Assembly: GCF_029027965.1 (NCBI RefSeq)
Contig: NZ_CP119082.1
Span: 972,001-1,036,000, forward strand
Reading direction: 5' to 3'
Origin: Paracoccus sp. S3-43
GTDB lineage: Bacteria; Pseudomonadota; Alphaproteobacteria; Rhodobacterales; Rhodobacteraceae
DNA: 64,000 bases
The notes under the pieces are model-generated. The model ran no database searches. It was not told the DNA's origin and worked only from the letters and a program-made list of their open reading frames with translations. Shown here in pieces: positions 25,413 through 34,722 of this stretch (positions are counted from its first letter, which is position 1; every line of letters starts with the position of its first letter). A program made the position numbers and the translations under genes.

Positions 25413-25615
25413 TGGCCTGTCCGATCTGCGGCAAGGACAGCGTTCCCGCCTATCGCCCGTTCTGTTCGAAACGCTGCGCCGATGTCGATCTGGGCCGCTG
25501 GCTGCGCGGCGCCTATGTCATCCCCGGCCAGCCGCAGGACGATCTGTCCTCGGACCAGGGGACGGATGAAAAAAACCGCGACGAGGGGCTGGACAGCCGC
25601 CCCAAGCGCCCGTAA
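25412..25615 (+). CDS. yacG: DNA gyrase inhibitor YacG
   Basis: 67-residue zinc protein with C3, C6, C18 and C22 (C-X2-C-X11-C-X3-C), followed by the [10 protein letters not shown] motif and a charged disordered tail. In E. coli YacG binds GyrB and blocks DNA binding. Its ATG overlaps the RNase gene stop by one base (TGATG), so it is the last gene of infA-maf-rng-type operon. Confidence 0.92.
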   Translation: MACPICGKDSVPAYRPFCSKRCADVDLGRWLRGAYVIPGQPQDDLSSDQGTDEKNRDEGLDSRPKRP

Positions 25616-25652
25616 ACACCGCCCACACCACGCGCCGAACGCGCGTCAGGTC

Positions 25653-25728
25653 GCCCGGATAGCTCAGTTGGTAGAGCAGCGGATTGAAAATCCGCGTGTC
25701 GGTGGTTCGAATCCGCCTCCGGGCACCA
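25653..25728 (+). tRNA. tRNA-Phe (anticodon GAA)
   Basis: Acceptor GCCCGGA (25653-25659) pairs with TCCGGGC (25718-25724); D-arm GCTCAGTTGGTAGAGC; anticodon loop TGAAAAT giving GAA; T-arm GGTGGTTCGAATCCGCC; CCA encoded at 25726-25728. Confidence 0.96.
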
Positions 25729-25871
25729 CTTCTTCATTACAGACCTGACGCTGCGCAAGGCGCGTCTTGTCGCATCCGGCGGCGATGGACGGGGCTTGCG
25801 CCGGAGGGGCTTGCGGTGCAGATGCAAGGGCGGCCTGCGTGTCGACGACCTGCATGGTCAGAGGGATAACC

Positions 25872-26999
25872 ATGGAGCGGCGGATGACCGACGACATTCC
25901 AGGACCGGTCGAGCGTGACTGGTCCGACGCGATTTCCCCGATCGAGGACATCATCAACGAAGCCCGCAACGGCCGGATGTTCATCCTGGTCGATCACGAG
26001 GACCGCGAGAACGAAGGCGATCTGGTCATTCCCGCGCAGATGGCCACGCCCGAGGTCATCAACTTCATGGCGACGCATGGCCGGGGCCTGATCTGCCTGT
26101 CGATGACCGGCGCACGGATCGACTCGCTGGGGCTGCCGCTGCTTGGCGCCAAGAATTCCAGCCGCCACGAGACCGCCTTCACCATGTCGATCGAGGCGCG
26201 CGAGGGCGTGACCACCGGCATCTCTGCCGCCGACCGCGCGCATACGATCGCGGTGGCCATCGACCCCGCCAAGGGCGCGGCCGACATCGCCACGCCCGGC
26301 CATGTCTTTCCGCTGCGCGCCCGCGACGGCGGCGTGCTGGTCCGCGCCGGCCATACCGAGGCGGCGGTCGATGTGGCGCGGCTGGCGGGGCTGAACCCGT
26401 CCGGCGTGATCTGCGAGATCATGAACGACGACGGCACCATGGCGCGGCTGCCCGACCTGGTGGCCTTCGCCCAGCGGCACGGGCTGAAGATCGGCACCAT
26501 CAGCCAGCTGATCGCCTATCGCCGCCGCCACGACAACCTGATCGCCGAGCGCGGCCAGATGGCGGTCCATTCGGCCCATGGCGGCGACTGGATGATGCGC
26601 ATCTTCGCCGACGACACCTCGGGCGCGGAACATATCGTGCTGACCAAGGGCGACCTGACCGCGCCCGGCCCGGTGATGGTGCGGATGCATGTGCTGGACC
26701 CGCTGCACGACGTGCTGGGCATCGGACGCCAGAACGCGGGCACCCTGGGTCAGGCCATGCGCATGATCGCCGACGAGGGCCGGGGCGTCGTCGTGCTGTT
26801 CCGCGACATCGAGCCGCGCCTGCCGCGCCAGGACGAGGTTTCCTCGCATGTCATCCGCCATTACGGGCTGGGGGCGCAGATCCTGTCGGCCCTGGGCCTG
26901 TCGGATCTGGTGCTGCTGACCAATTCGGCGCCGGTCAAGGTCATCGGGCTTGACGCCTATGGGCTTTCGATTCATTCCACCCGTCCGATCAAGGGGTAA
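25872..26999 (+). CDS. ribB: 3,4-dihydroxy-2-butanone 4-phosphate synthase with degenerate GTP cyclohydrolase II domain
   Basis: 375 residues. The N-terminal half (about 20-215) is a full DHBP synthase, with the acidic loop VDHEDRENEGDLVIPA and GRGLICLSM; it makes the four-carbon unit of riboflavin from ribulose 5-phosphate. The C-terminal half (about 225-370) has the GTP cyclohydrolase II fold but the place of its three zinc cysteines reads DPLHDVLGIGRQNAGTLG, so it cannot be an active cyclohydrolase; a separate ribA is expected elsewhere. ATG at 25872 follows GAGGG; 25884 is an alternative. Operon with ribH (3-base gap). Confidence 0.92.
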   Translation: MERRMTDDIPGPVERDWSDAISPIEDIINEARNGRMFILVDHEDRENEGDLVIPAQMATPEVINFMATHGRGLICLSMTGARIDSLGLPLLGAKNSSRHETAFTMSIEAREGVTTGISAADRAHTIAVAIDPAKGAADIATPGHVFPLRARDGGVLVRAGHTEAAVDVARLAGLNPSGVICEIMNDDGTMARLPDLVAFAQRHGLKIGTISQLIAYRRRHDNLIAERGQMAVHSAHGGDWMMRIFADDTSGAEHIVLTKGDLTAPGPVMVRMHVLDPLHDVLGIGRQNAGTLGQAMRMIADEGRGVVVLFRDIEPRLPRQDEVSSHVIRHYGLGAQILSALGLSDLVLLTNSAPVKVIGLDAYGLSIHSTRPIKG

Positions 27000-27002
27000 G
27001 CC

Positions 27003-27470
27003 ATGGCCGCCAGCATCGAACATCACCAGCTTCCGCTGCCCGACGGTTCCGGCGCGCGGCTGCTGATCGTCGTTTCGCCCTATTACCGGCAGGTGGCCGA
27101 CGGGCTGGTCGCGGGGGCGCGGGCCGTGGCGGCCCAGGCGGGCGCCGCCGTCGATCTGGTCGAGGTGCCGGGCGCGCTGGAGATCCCCACCGCCATCGCC
27201 CTGGCCGCCGCCCGCCATCTCTATGACGGCTATGTCGCGCTGGGCTGCGTGGTGCGGGGGGAAACCACGCATTACGACACGGTGTGCAACGACAGTTCCC
27301 GCGGGCTGACGCTGCTGGGGTTGCAGGGGCATTGCATCGGCAACGGCATCCTGACCGTCGAGACGATCGCCCAGGCCCAAGTTCGGGCCGATCCGCAGGG
27401 CCAGAACAAGGGCGGCGGGGCGGCGGCGGCGGCGCTGCACCTGATCGCGCTGAAGCGCCGCTGGGCCTGA
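27003..27470 (+). CDS. ribH: 6,7-dimethyl-8-ribityllumazine synthase
   Basis: 155 residues; condenses the ribB product with the pyrimidine intermediate to give lumazine. VEVPGALEIP (substrate loop), GCVVRGETTHYD with catalytic H90, and GILTVE are canonical. It starts 3 bases after ribB, so one transcript is likely. An ABC transporter operon follows after 95 bases. Confidence 0.96.
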   Translation: MAASIEHHQLPLPDGSGARLLIVVSPYYRQVADGLVAGARAVAAQAGAAVDLVEVPGALEIPTAIALAAARHLYDGYVALGCVVRGETTHYDTVCNDSSRGLTLLGLQGHCIGNGILTVETIAQAQVRADPQGQNKGGGAAAAALHLIALKRRWA

Positions 27471-27565
27471 TCCGCGGCCCTGCGGCGGGGGTGCGACTTC
27501 TGGGCGATTGTGACCGGGCCGCGCCCGTGCCACCTTGCGGCCGGAAGAAAGCCAAGGGGGGAACC

Positions 27566-28555
27566 ATGCGCTTTCCGTGGGCTGGCCGGATCGCGGGTCC
27601 GGCCCTTGGTCTTGTCGCGGCGATCCTGGCGGGGCCGGGTCTTGCGCGACAGGTTTTGCCGACGATCACCGTCGGCACGCTGGAAAACGGAACCGTCACC
27701 TGGGAATTGCAGACGATCCGCGACCGGGGCTTCGACCGGCAGAACGGGTTCGATCTGCGGACCCTGCCGCTTGCCGGCAATCCTGCGACCCAGGTGGCGA
27801 TGCAGGGGGGCCAGGTCGACGCCATCGTCTCGGACTGGATCTGGGTGGCGGTGCAGCGGGCGAACGGCGCGCCCTTCACCTTCTGGCCCTTTTCGACCGC
27901 CGTGGGCGGGCTGGTGGTACCCGCCGACAGCCCCGTCAGGACGCTGGCGGATCTGGAGGGGCAAAAGATCGGCATCGCGGGCGGGCCGGTGGACAAAAGC
28001 TGGCTGATCCTGCGCGCCTTCCATCGCCAGCAGACCGGCCGCGATCTGGCGGATGTGACCGAACAGGTGTTCGGCGCTCCGCCGATGATCCAGCACGCCG
28101 CCCAGACGGGCGAGATCGCGGGCGCCGTCAATTTCTGGCACTTCCTGGCGCTGATGCAGGCGGGCGGGATGCGAGAGGTGATCAGCGTCGCCGATGCCGC
28201 GCAGGGCCTGGGCCTGGATCCCGGCACGCCGCTGCTGGGCTATGTGCTGCGCGACGATTGGGTGGCCGATCACCCGGATCTGGCGCGCGGCCTTGTGCGG
28301 GCGTCCAGGCAGGCCAAGGATCTGCTGGCGGCCGACGATGCCGCCTGGCAGGCGCTGCGTCCGGTCATGGGGGCGGAAACGGACGCCGAATTCATCGCCC
28401 TGCGCGACGGCTGGCGCGCGGGCATTCCGGCCGAGGGTCCGGTCGACCCGGCGGCGGCGCAAGCTCTGTTCGCGGTGCTGGCCGACCTGGGCGGCGACGA
28501 CCTGACCGGCGGGCTGTCCGATCTGCCGCAAGGGCTGTTCTGGCAAGGTGACTGA
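27566..28555 (+). CDS. ABC transporter substrate-binding protein, NitT/TauT type
   Basis: 329 residues with a signal peptide (about 1-28, cut near GLARQ) and a type-2 periplasmic binding fold (TVGTLENGTVTWELQTIRDR, QVAMQGGQVDAIVSDWIWVA). ATG at 27566 follows AAGGGGGG. First gene of a three-gene transporter operon. The family imports nitrate, sulfonates, thiamine precursors, flavins or metals' chelates; the ligand is not evident. Its place right after ribB-ribH is suggestive only. Confidence 0.82.
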   Translation: MRFPWAGRIAGPALGLVAAILAGPGLARQVLPTITVGTLENGTVTWELQTIRDRGFDRQNGFDLRTLPLAGNPATQVAMQGGQVDAIVSDWIWVAVQRANGAPFTFWPFSTAVGGLVVPADSPVRTLADLEGQKIGIAGGPVDKSWLILRAFHRQQTGRDLADVTEQVFGAPPMIQHAAQTGEIAGAVNFWHFLALMQAGGMREVISVADAAQGLGLDPGTPLLGYVLRDDWVADHPDLARGLVRASRQAKDLLAADDAAWQALRPVMGAETDAEFIALRDGWRAGIPAEGPVDPAAAQALFAVLADLGGDDLTGGLSDLPQGLFWQGD

Positions 28556-29324
28556 CGCGCCCCTCCATAAGCGGCCCGGATTGCTGCCGGGGGTGCTGTC
28601 GGTCCTGCTGCTGCTGGCGCTGTGGACGGTCGTCGCGGCGCTGGCGGACGATCCGCGCACCATGCCCTCGCCGCGGGCGGTGGCCGGACGGGTCGCGGCG
28701 CTGGCGGCGTCGGGCGAGCTGTGGCTGCACGCGGGCGCCACCCTGGGGCGCGTGCTGGCCAGCTTTGCCCTCGCCATGGCCGTGGGCAGCGCGTTGGGCC
28801 TGTGGATGGGGCGGTCGCGGGCGGCGGACCACTGGCTGAACCCGTCGCTGGTCATCGCGCTGAACATCCCGGCCCTGGTGGTGATCGTGCTGGCCTATAT
28901 CTGGATCGGCCTGAACGAGGTCGCCGCCGTCGCCGCCGTGGCGCTGAACAAGATCCCCGTGACCGCCGTCATGCTGCGCGAAGGCGCCCGCGCCCTGCGC
29001 CCGGATCTGGACGACATGGCGCTGGCCTTTCGGATGGGCTGGTGGGCGCGGCTGCGCCATGTCGTGCTGCCCCAGCTTGCCCCGCATATCGCGGCGGCCG
29101 CGCGGGCGGGCCTGTCGCTGATCTGGAAGATCGTGCTGGTGGTCGAATTCCTGGGCCGCTCGAACGGGGTGGGCTTCAAGATCCACCTGCTATTTTCCAG
29201 CTTCGACGTGGCGGGCGTGCTGGCCTGGGCACTGGCCTTCGTCGCGGTGATGCTGCTGATCGACCTGGCCGTCCTCCGCCCGTTGGAGGCCGGCGCGAAC
29301 CGCTGGCGCCGCGATGAGGCTTGA
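28548..29324 (+). CDS. ABC transporter permease (SsuC/TauC type)
   Basis: 258 residues, about six transmembrane helices, with the EAA-type loop RMGWWARLRHVVLPQLAPHI that contacts the ATPase. GTG start at 28548 overlaps the binding-protein gene by eight bases, showing translational coupling. Works with the flanking binding protein and ATPase. Confidence 0.87.
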   Translation: MTDAPLHKRPGLLPGVLSVLLLLALWTVVAALADDPRTMPSPRAVAGRVAALAASGELWLHAGATLGRVLASFALAMAVGSALGLWMGRSRAADHWLNPSLVIALNIPALVVIVLAYIWIGLNEVAAVAAVALNKIPVTAVMLREGARALRPDLDDMALAFRMGWWARLRHVVLPQLAPHIAAAARAGLSLIWKIVLVVEFLGRSNGVGFKIHLLFSSFDVAGVLAWALAFVAVMLLIDLAVLRPLEAGANRWRRDEA

Positions 29325-29901
29325 GCTGGCGGGCAAATCCTTCGCCGGGCGCCCGGTGCTGGGTCCGCTGCGGCTGGCGGTCGAACGCGGGCAGCGCGTG
29401 GCGGTGCTGGGACCGTCGGGGATCGGCAAATCGACCCTGCTGCGGATCCTGGCCGGGCTGGACCGCGATTTCGACGGGCGGCTGGAGGGGCGCGACCGGC
29501 TGGCCGTGGTGTTTCAGGAACCGACGCTGCTGCCCTGGCGGCGGGCCATCGCCAACGTCACCCTGCCGACCGGCTGCCCCGAGGCCGAAGCCCGCGTCCT
29601 GCTGGCCGAGGCCGGGCTGTCGGGCCACGAGGACAAGTTTCCCCGGCAACTGTCGCTGGGCCAGCAGCGCCGGCTGGCGCTGGCCCGCGCCTTTGCCGCG
29701 CGTCCCGACATCCTGCTGATGGACGAACCCTTCGCCAGCCTGGATCCCGGCACGGCGGGCCGGATGATCGACCTGACCGCCGGGCTTCTGGACCGCAGCG
29801 GGGCGGGGCTGGTCCTGGTCACCCATGACGCGGCCGAGGCCGGACGGCTGGGCGCCGTCCCGATCCGGCTGGCGGGCAGCCCGGCGGAGCCGGTCCCCTG
29901 A
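29314..29901 (+). CDS. ABC transporter ATP-binding protein, short
   Basis: 195 residues, shorter than typical (about 240-260). Walker A GPSGIGKST (34-42), Q-loop VFQEPTLLPW, signature LSLGQQRR (a variant of LSGGQ), Walker B ILLMDEP and the H-loop VTHD are all present, so it should be active; the missing part is the usual C-terminal extension. Overlaps the permease by 11 bases. Last gene of the operon; a decayed stretch follows. Confidence 0.85.
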   Translation: MRLELAGKSFAGRPVLGPLRLAVERGQRVAVLGPSGIGKSTLLRILAGLDRDFDGRLEGRDRLAVVFQEPTLLPWRRAIANVTLPTGCPEAEARVLLAEAGLSGHEDKFPRQLSLGQQRRLALARAFAARPDILLMDEPFASLDPGTAGRMIDLTAGLLDRSGAGLVLVTHDAAEAGRLGAVPIRLAGSPAEPVP

Positions 29902-30408
29902 GGGGCCGTTCCCTCACGCCCAGGTGTCGCCCACGGTGAAGCCTTCGGGGAACCCGCTTCACGGGCACGAGGATACGGGTGGGTCAGATGTCTTTCACCA
30001 GACGCAGCGTGTCATAGAAAGCGGATGGCGCGGATCGTGCGAGGGTTGGCGGGAAGCCGGCTATCAGGCGCTGATCGAAAACGGCAGCGACGCGGCGAAG
30101 ATCCTGCCCCTGGCCAAGCGGGTGGCGGCACGGGTCCGCGCCGCCGACGAGGCGCGGCTTCAGGCCAATGCCACCATGCTGGTCAAGTGGGGCCATCACA
30201 GCGCCGAAGCCGATGTGCGGCCGCGCACGATCTATCTGGTCCAGATCGGCTATATCGCGATGCAACCACAGGAAGACATCGAGACGCGGCTGGAACCCCT
30301 TCCGCTGCCGCGCCTGCCGTCATGGAGCGCTACCGCCTCTGGCGGCAAGGTCGCGAAGGACGGGGGAAACGCCCTGCCTTTCCTGGTCCCGCCCGCAACG
30401 TCCCTTTC
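29902..30408. other. Non-coding stretch with gene scars
   Basis: 507 bases between the ABC operon and putA. It contains a short minus-strand coding scar (29914-29955, translated GFPEGFTVGDTWA then stop, with an in-frame stop just upstream), the C-terminal piece of a TetR regulator (30044-30310), and nothing else I can support. Confidence 0.6.
30044..30310 (+). pseudogene. C-terminal fragment of a TetR-family regulator
   Basis: One frame reads like the ligand-domain end of a TetR protein: ARVRAADEARLQANATMLVK, then RPRTIYLVQIGYIAMQ and EDIETRLEPLP. The DNA-binding domain and a credible start are absent, and homology stops abruptly before the expected final residues. The remnant lies beside a further 14-codon scar, so this is a deletion junction. 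Not expected to make a working protein. Confidence 0.55.
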
Positions 30409-33400
30409 CTACCCCGCCAGCAGCGCCGCGTTGCCGCCCGCCGCCGTGGTGTCCACGCAGAGGTGGCGTTCATGCGCGACATGCGCCAGGTCGGGCATCC
30501 CCGTGACAAGCTGCACGATCTCTCCGTCCCGTTCCGCCAGGGCCTGGGCATAGGCGCGGCCCTGCGCATCGTCGCCCCACCACAGGACGGCGGCCATCGC
30601 GGGGAGGCGGGTCAGGGCATCAGACGGCAGGGGGCCGTCGACGCCCACCGCGTCGCCGCCAAGCGCGGCGACGGCGGCGACCTGCGCGGCCACCGTCTGC
30701 GCTCCGGGGCCGAGGCACAGGACCGGCGGGCGGGTATGGGCGGTCAGGCGGTTCAGCTCTCCGGTGGGGCCGGGCATCAGGCGCTCGTCGATCTTCTTCG
30801 ACTTATGGGCGGCAAGCTGGCTACGGATGCGGCCCTCATCGGCCTGTCCCTGCCAGTCGCCGCCCGCCGCTGCCGGGGGCTGGGGCGCGAAGAAGCGGGG
30901 GACATAACGCGGGCCGCCCGCCTTGGGACCGGTGCCCGACAGGCCCTCTCCTCCAAAGGGCTGGCTGCCCACCACCGCGCCGATCTGGTTGCGGTTCACA
31001 TAGATGTTGCCGACATGAATCGCATCGCTGACCTCTTGCACGCGCGAGTCGATCCGGGTGTGCAGGCCGAAGGTCAGGCCGAAGCCGCGCGCGTTGATGT
31101 CGGCCACCACCTGGTCCAGCCGGTCGCCCCGGAAGGTCGCGACATGCAGGACCGGGCCGAAGACCTCGCGTTCCAGATCGGCGATGCCGCTGACGCGCAG
31201 CATGGTGGGCGGGATGAAGGTGCCCTGGGCGGGAACGTCCAGCTTGTGAATGACGCGGTTGCCGTTGGCGGCGATATAGCCCGCGATATCGTCCCGCGCG
31301 CCCGTGTCGATCACCGGGCCGACATCGGTTTCCAGCGACCAGGGATCGCCCACGACCAGTTCGTCCATCGCGCCCCGGATCATCTCGATCACATGCGGGG
31401 CGATGTCTTCCTGCACATAGAGGCAGCGCAGCGCCGAGCAGCGCTGACCGGCGGACCGGAAAGCGCCGTTGACGATGTCGCGCACAGCCTGTTCGGGCAG
31501 GGCGGTGGAATCCACGATCATCGCGTTCAGCCCGCCGGTTTCCGCGATCAGCGGCGTGCCGGGGGCCAGGTTCGCGGCCATGCTGCGCGCGATGGTCCGG
31601 GCCGTCGCGGTCGAGCCGGTGAAGACCAAGCCCTTCACGCGCGGATCGGCCGACAGCGCCGTGCCGACCACGCTGCCGCGCCCCGGCAGCAGTTGCAGGG
31701 CCGAGAGTGGCACGCCCGCCTGGTGCAGCAGCCGGACGCCCAGGGCGGCGATGATCGGGGTGGCCTCGGCGGGCTTGGCGATCACCGCATTGCCCGCCAT
31801 CAGCGCCGCCGCGATCTGGCCGGTGAAGATCGCCAGCGGAAAGTTCCAGGGGCTGATCGCGCCGTCGATGCCGCGCGGCCCTTGCGGGTCGTGTTCGCCC
31901 TCGGCGGCGTAATAGCGCAGGAAATCCACCGCCTCGCGCAGTTCGGCCACCGCGTCGGCCAGCGACTTGCCCGCCTCGCGCGCCAGGATGCCGAAGATCG
32001 GGCCGAAGTTTTCCTCGTACAGATCGGCGGCGCGGCGCAGGACAGCGGCGCGTTCGGCGGCAGGCGCGTCCCAGGGGCGGGCGTCGTCGATGGCGCGGGC
32101 GGCGGTTGCGGCATCGGCCATCGTCACGGTGGCGATCGCCTCGCCCGTGGCGGGGTTCGTGACATCCTGCACGGTGCCTGTCGGTGCCGATACCGTCAGC
32201 GGCACCACGTCGGGCAATGCCACCTCGCGCGCGGCATTGATCCGGGCCAGCGTCTGTTCGTCCGACACATCGAACCCGGCCGAGTTCCGGCGCGATGCAC
32301 CATAAAGATCGGCAGGCGCGCGCAGCGCGGCCGGGGGCTGCGCCGTGGCAAGCGCGTCGAAGGGATCGCGCGCGACCTCCTCGGGCGTGACGGCTTCGTC
32401 GACGATCTGGTTCACGAAGCTGCTGTTGGCGCCGTTTTCCAGCAGGCGGCGGACCAGATAGGCCAGCAGGTCGCGATGCGCGCCCACGGGCGCATAGATG
32501 CGGCAGCGCCCCCCGGTTTCGCGCAGCACGATGTCGTGCAGGCGTTCGCCCATGCCGTGCAGGCGCTGGAATTCGAAGCGGGTATCGCCCGCCATTTCCA
32601 GGATCGCGGCGACGGTATGGGCGTTGTGGGTGGCGAATTGCGGATAGATGCGGTCGCCATAGCCGATCAGCTTGCGGGCATTGGCGATATAGCTGACATC
32701 GGTCGCGACCTTGCTGGTGAACAGTGGAAAGCCGGGATGGCCGTCGACCTGGGCGCGCTTGACCTCGCTGTCCCAATAGGCGCCCTTCACAAGACGCACC
32801 ATGATCCGCCGGTCCAGCCGCACCGCCAGATCATGCAGCCAGTCGATCGTCTGCCCCGCGCGCTTGCCGTAAGCCTGCACCACCACGCCGAAGCCGTCCC
32901 ATCCGGCCAGCGAGGGATCCGACAGCACCGCCTCGATCACCTTCAGCGACAGGACCAGCCGATCCTGTTCCTCGGCGTCGATGTTCATGCCCATGTTCGC
33001 GGCGCGGGCCTGCTGCGCCAGCCGCAGCACCACCGGCACCAGCTCGCGCATCACGCGGGCCTCCTGCGCGACCTCATAGCGCGGATGCAGCGCCGACAGC
33101 TTGATCGAGATGCCGGGGTTCTGTTCCACCGAGCCCTTGCCGCAGGCCCCGGCAATGGCCGCGATGGCATCCCCATAGGCGCGGTCATAGCGGGCGGCAT
33201 CGGCCCCCGTCATCGCCGCCTCGCCCAGCATGTCATAGCTGTAGGTGAAGCCCTGCTTCTCGCGCGTGCGGGCGCGGTCCAGGGCGTCGGTGATGGTCTG
33301 GCCCAGCACGAACTGGCGGCCCATCTCCTTCATCGCCCGGCCCACGGCGGTGCGGATCACCGGCTCTCCCAGGCGGCGGACCATCCGGCGCAGCGTGCCC

Positions 33401-33807
33401 GCCTGGTCGTCGTCCAGAACCTTGCCGGTCAGCATCAAGGCCCAGGTCGAGGCGTTCACAAGGCTGGACGACGCCTCGCCCAGATGCCTGCCCCAGTCGG
33501 AGGGGGCGATCTTGTCCTCGATCAGCGCATCGATGGTGATCTTGTCGGGCACGCGCAGCATCGCCTCGGCCAGGCACATCAGCGCCACGCCCTCGCCGGT
33601 GGACAGCCCGTATTCCGCCAGGAAATGTTCCATCAGCGAGGGGCGCGCCTCGGCCCGGATGCGGCGCACCAGATCGGCGGCGCGGGCGGTGATGGCGGCG
33701 CGGGCATCGGCCGACACCGCGGCCTGGGCCGTCAGGCGGTCCAGAAGCTGGGCCTCGTCCGCGAATTTGGCCTGGGTGGAAAAGACACTGGGGCTGACGG
33801 AAGACAT
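30409..33807 (-). CDS. putA: Bifunctional proline dehydrogenase / L-glutamate gamma-semialdehyde dehydrogenase
   Basis: 1132 residues. The FAD proline dehydrogenase barrel (about 70-450, with VRLVKGAYWDSE and the YAPVGAHRDLLAYLVRR end) is followed by the aldehyde dehydrogenase domain (about 520-990) with nucleophile C790 in GQRCSALR and ISPWNFPLAIF; a further C-terminal lid region completes the long PutA type. The E. coli-style N-terminal ribbon-helix-helix DNA-binding domain is absent, so it is not its own repressor. ATG at 33807 follows AAGGAG. Converts proline to glutamate. Divergent from putR. Confidence 0.96.
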   Translation of the reverse strand: MSSVSPSVFSTQAKFADEAQLLDRLTAQAAVSADARAAITARAADLVRRIRAEARPSLMEHFLAEYGLSTGEGVALMCLAEAMLRVPDKITIDALIEDKIAPSDWGRHLGEASSSLVNASTWALMLTGKVLDDDQAGTLRRMVRRLGEPVIRTAVGRAMKEMGRQFVLGQTITDALDRARTREKQGFTYSYDMLGEAAMTGADAARYDRAYGDAIAAIAGACGKGSVEQNPGISIKLSALHPRYEVAQEARVMRELVPVVLRLAQQARAANMGMNIDAEEQDRLVLSLKVIEAVLSDPSLAGWDGFGVVVQAYGKRAGQTIDWLHDLAVRLDRRIMVRLVKGAYWDSEVKRAQVDGHPGFPLFTSKVATDVSYIANARKLIGYGDRIYPQFATHNAHTVAAILEMAGDTRFEFQRLHGMGERLHDIVLRETGGRCRIYAPVGAHRDLLAYLVRRLLENGANSSFVNQIVDEAVTPEEVARDPFDALATAQPPAALRAPADLYGASRRNSAGFDVSDEQTLARINAAREVALPDVVPLTVSAPTGTVQDVTNPATGEAIATVTMADAATAARAIDDARPWDAPAAERAAVLRRAADLYEENFGPIFGILAREAGKSLADAVAELREAVDFLRYYAAEGEHDPQGPRGIDGAISPWNFPLAIFTGQIAAALMAGNAVIAKPAEATPIIAALGVRLLHQAGVPLSALQLLPGRGSVVGTALSADPRVKGLVFTGSTATARTIARSMAANLAPGTPLIAETGGLNAMIVDSTALPEQAVRDIVNGAFRSAGQRCSALRCLYVQEDIAPHVIEMIRGAMDELVVGDPWSLETDVGPVIDTGARDDIAGYIAANGNRVIHKLDVPAQGTFIPPTMLRVSGIADLEREVFGPVLHVATFRGDRLDQVVADINARGFGLTFGLHTRIDSRVQEVSDAIHVGNIYVNRNQIGAVVGSQPFGGEGLSGTGPKAGGPRYVPRFFAPQPPAAAGGDWQGQADEGRIRSQLAAHKSKKIDERLMPGPTGELNRLTAHTRPPVLCLGPGAQTVAAQVAAVAALGGDAVGVDGPLPSDALTRLPAMAAVLWWGDDAQGRAYAQALAERDGEIVQLVTGMPDLAHVAHERHLCVDTTAAGGNAALLAG

Positions 33808-33917
33808 GGCCTGACTCCTTGACTGATCGGACAGGTATATCAAAGATCGGACAGGCGGTGCGCCTGAAAATGGCCGCCTGCCTAGGCTGATGGAATAAAG
33901 AACGGGGGATTTTCGGG

Positions 33918-34382
33918 ATGACCGTCGCTCTGGATGCGCAGGATCGCAAGATCCTGGACGAACTGACCCGCAACGCCCGCATTCCGGTGGCGGAACTGGC
34001 CCGCAAGGTGGGGCTGTCCAAGACCCCGGTGGCGCTGCGCATCCGGCACCTGGAAGAGATCGGCCTGATCACCGGTTATCGCGCGATCCTGTCGCCGCTG
34101 AAGCTGGGCCTGACCCATGTGACCTATGTCGAGGTCAGCATGACCGACACGCGCGAGGCCGCCTTGCAGCAGTTCAACGCCGCCGTCCGCGCCATCCCGG
34201 AAATCGAGGAATGCTACATGATCGCGGGCGGCTTCGATTACCTGGTCAAGGTCCGGTCCCGCGACATGGCCGATTTCCGGCGCATCATGGCCGAGAAGAT
34301 ATCCAGCCTGCCGCATATCAGCAATACGTCCAGCTATGTCTCAAGGGAGGCGGTGGTGGAACAGACCTTCACGCTGGGCTGA
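33918..34382 (+). CDS. putR: Lrp/AsnC-family regulator, PutR-like
   Basis: 154 residues: AsnC-type helix-turn-helix (about 1-60, LDAQDRKILDELTRNARIPV) and RAM effector domain (about 65-150). Divergent from putA across 110 bases. In related alphaproteobacteria PutR activates putA in response to proline; position and family make that role very likely here. Confidence 0.9.
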   Translation: MTVALDAQDRKILDELTRNARIPVAELARKVGLSKTPVALRIRHLEEIGLITGYRAILSPLKLGLTHVTYVEVSMTDTREAALQQFNAAVRAIPEIEECYMIAGGFDYLVKVRSRDMADFRRIMAEKISSLPHISNTSSYVSREAVVEQTFTLG

Positions 34383-34465
34383 GCGTGTCGATGATCCGGG
34401 ACGTGATCATCAGATCCAGATGCGCGCCGCCGCCGTTCTTGGAGACGGGGATGTCGTCATCCGAT

Positions 34466-34722
34466 GGCGCTGCCGACAAACTCGACGCCATCGCGAGCGA
34501 TGCCGGGCGGGCAAAGACGCACTGGCGTGGCTGCTGGCCAAGGGCGATGACATCGTGCCAATCCCCGGCACCAAGCGGATCAAATATCTCGAAGAAAACG
34601 CTGCGGGCACTTCAATTACGTTCAGCGAAGCCGAGCGAACCGTTCTCGAACAGGCCCTGTTTAGCCTACCTGTTTCGGGAGAACGCTATGCCGCCGAAGG
34701 CATGAGGGGCGTCAACGCATGA
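34466..34722 (+). pseudogene. Aldo/keto reductase C-terminal fragment, frameshifted
   Basis: The frame ending at 34722 reads ALAWLLAKGDDIVPIPGTKR, then KYLEENAA and PVSGERYAAEGMRGVNA, the standard end of AKR13-type aldo/keto reductases. The preceding part (DKLDAIASDAGRAK) is in another frame, so a frameshift lies near 34510. The TIM-barrel start with the catalytic Tyr and Asp is gone. Confidence 0.75.

Noticed and set aside
25729..25871. FMN riboswitch before ribB
   Set aside because: None of the conserved RFN-element blocks (such as AGGG...GGUGAAAUUCC) is present in the leader.
29914..29955. Gene end on the minus strand (GFPEGFTVGDTWA)
   Set aside because: Only 14 codons after an in-frame stop; too short to name, kept as a scar in the decay-zone entry.
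30025..33822. 1265-codon open frame on the plus strand
   Set aside because: Antisense of putA; composition bias only.
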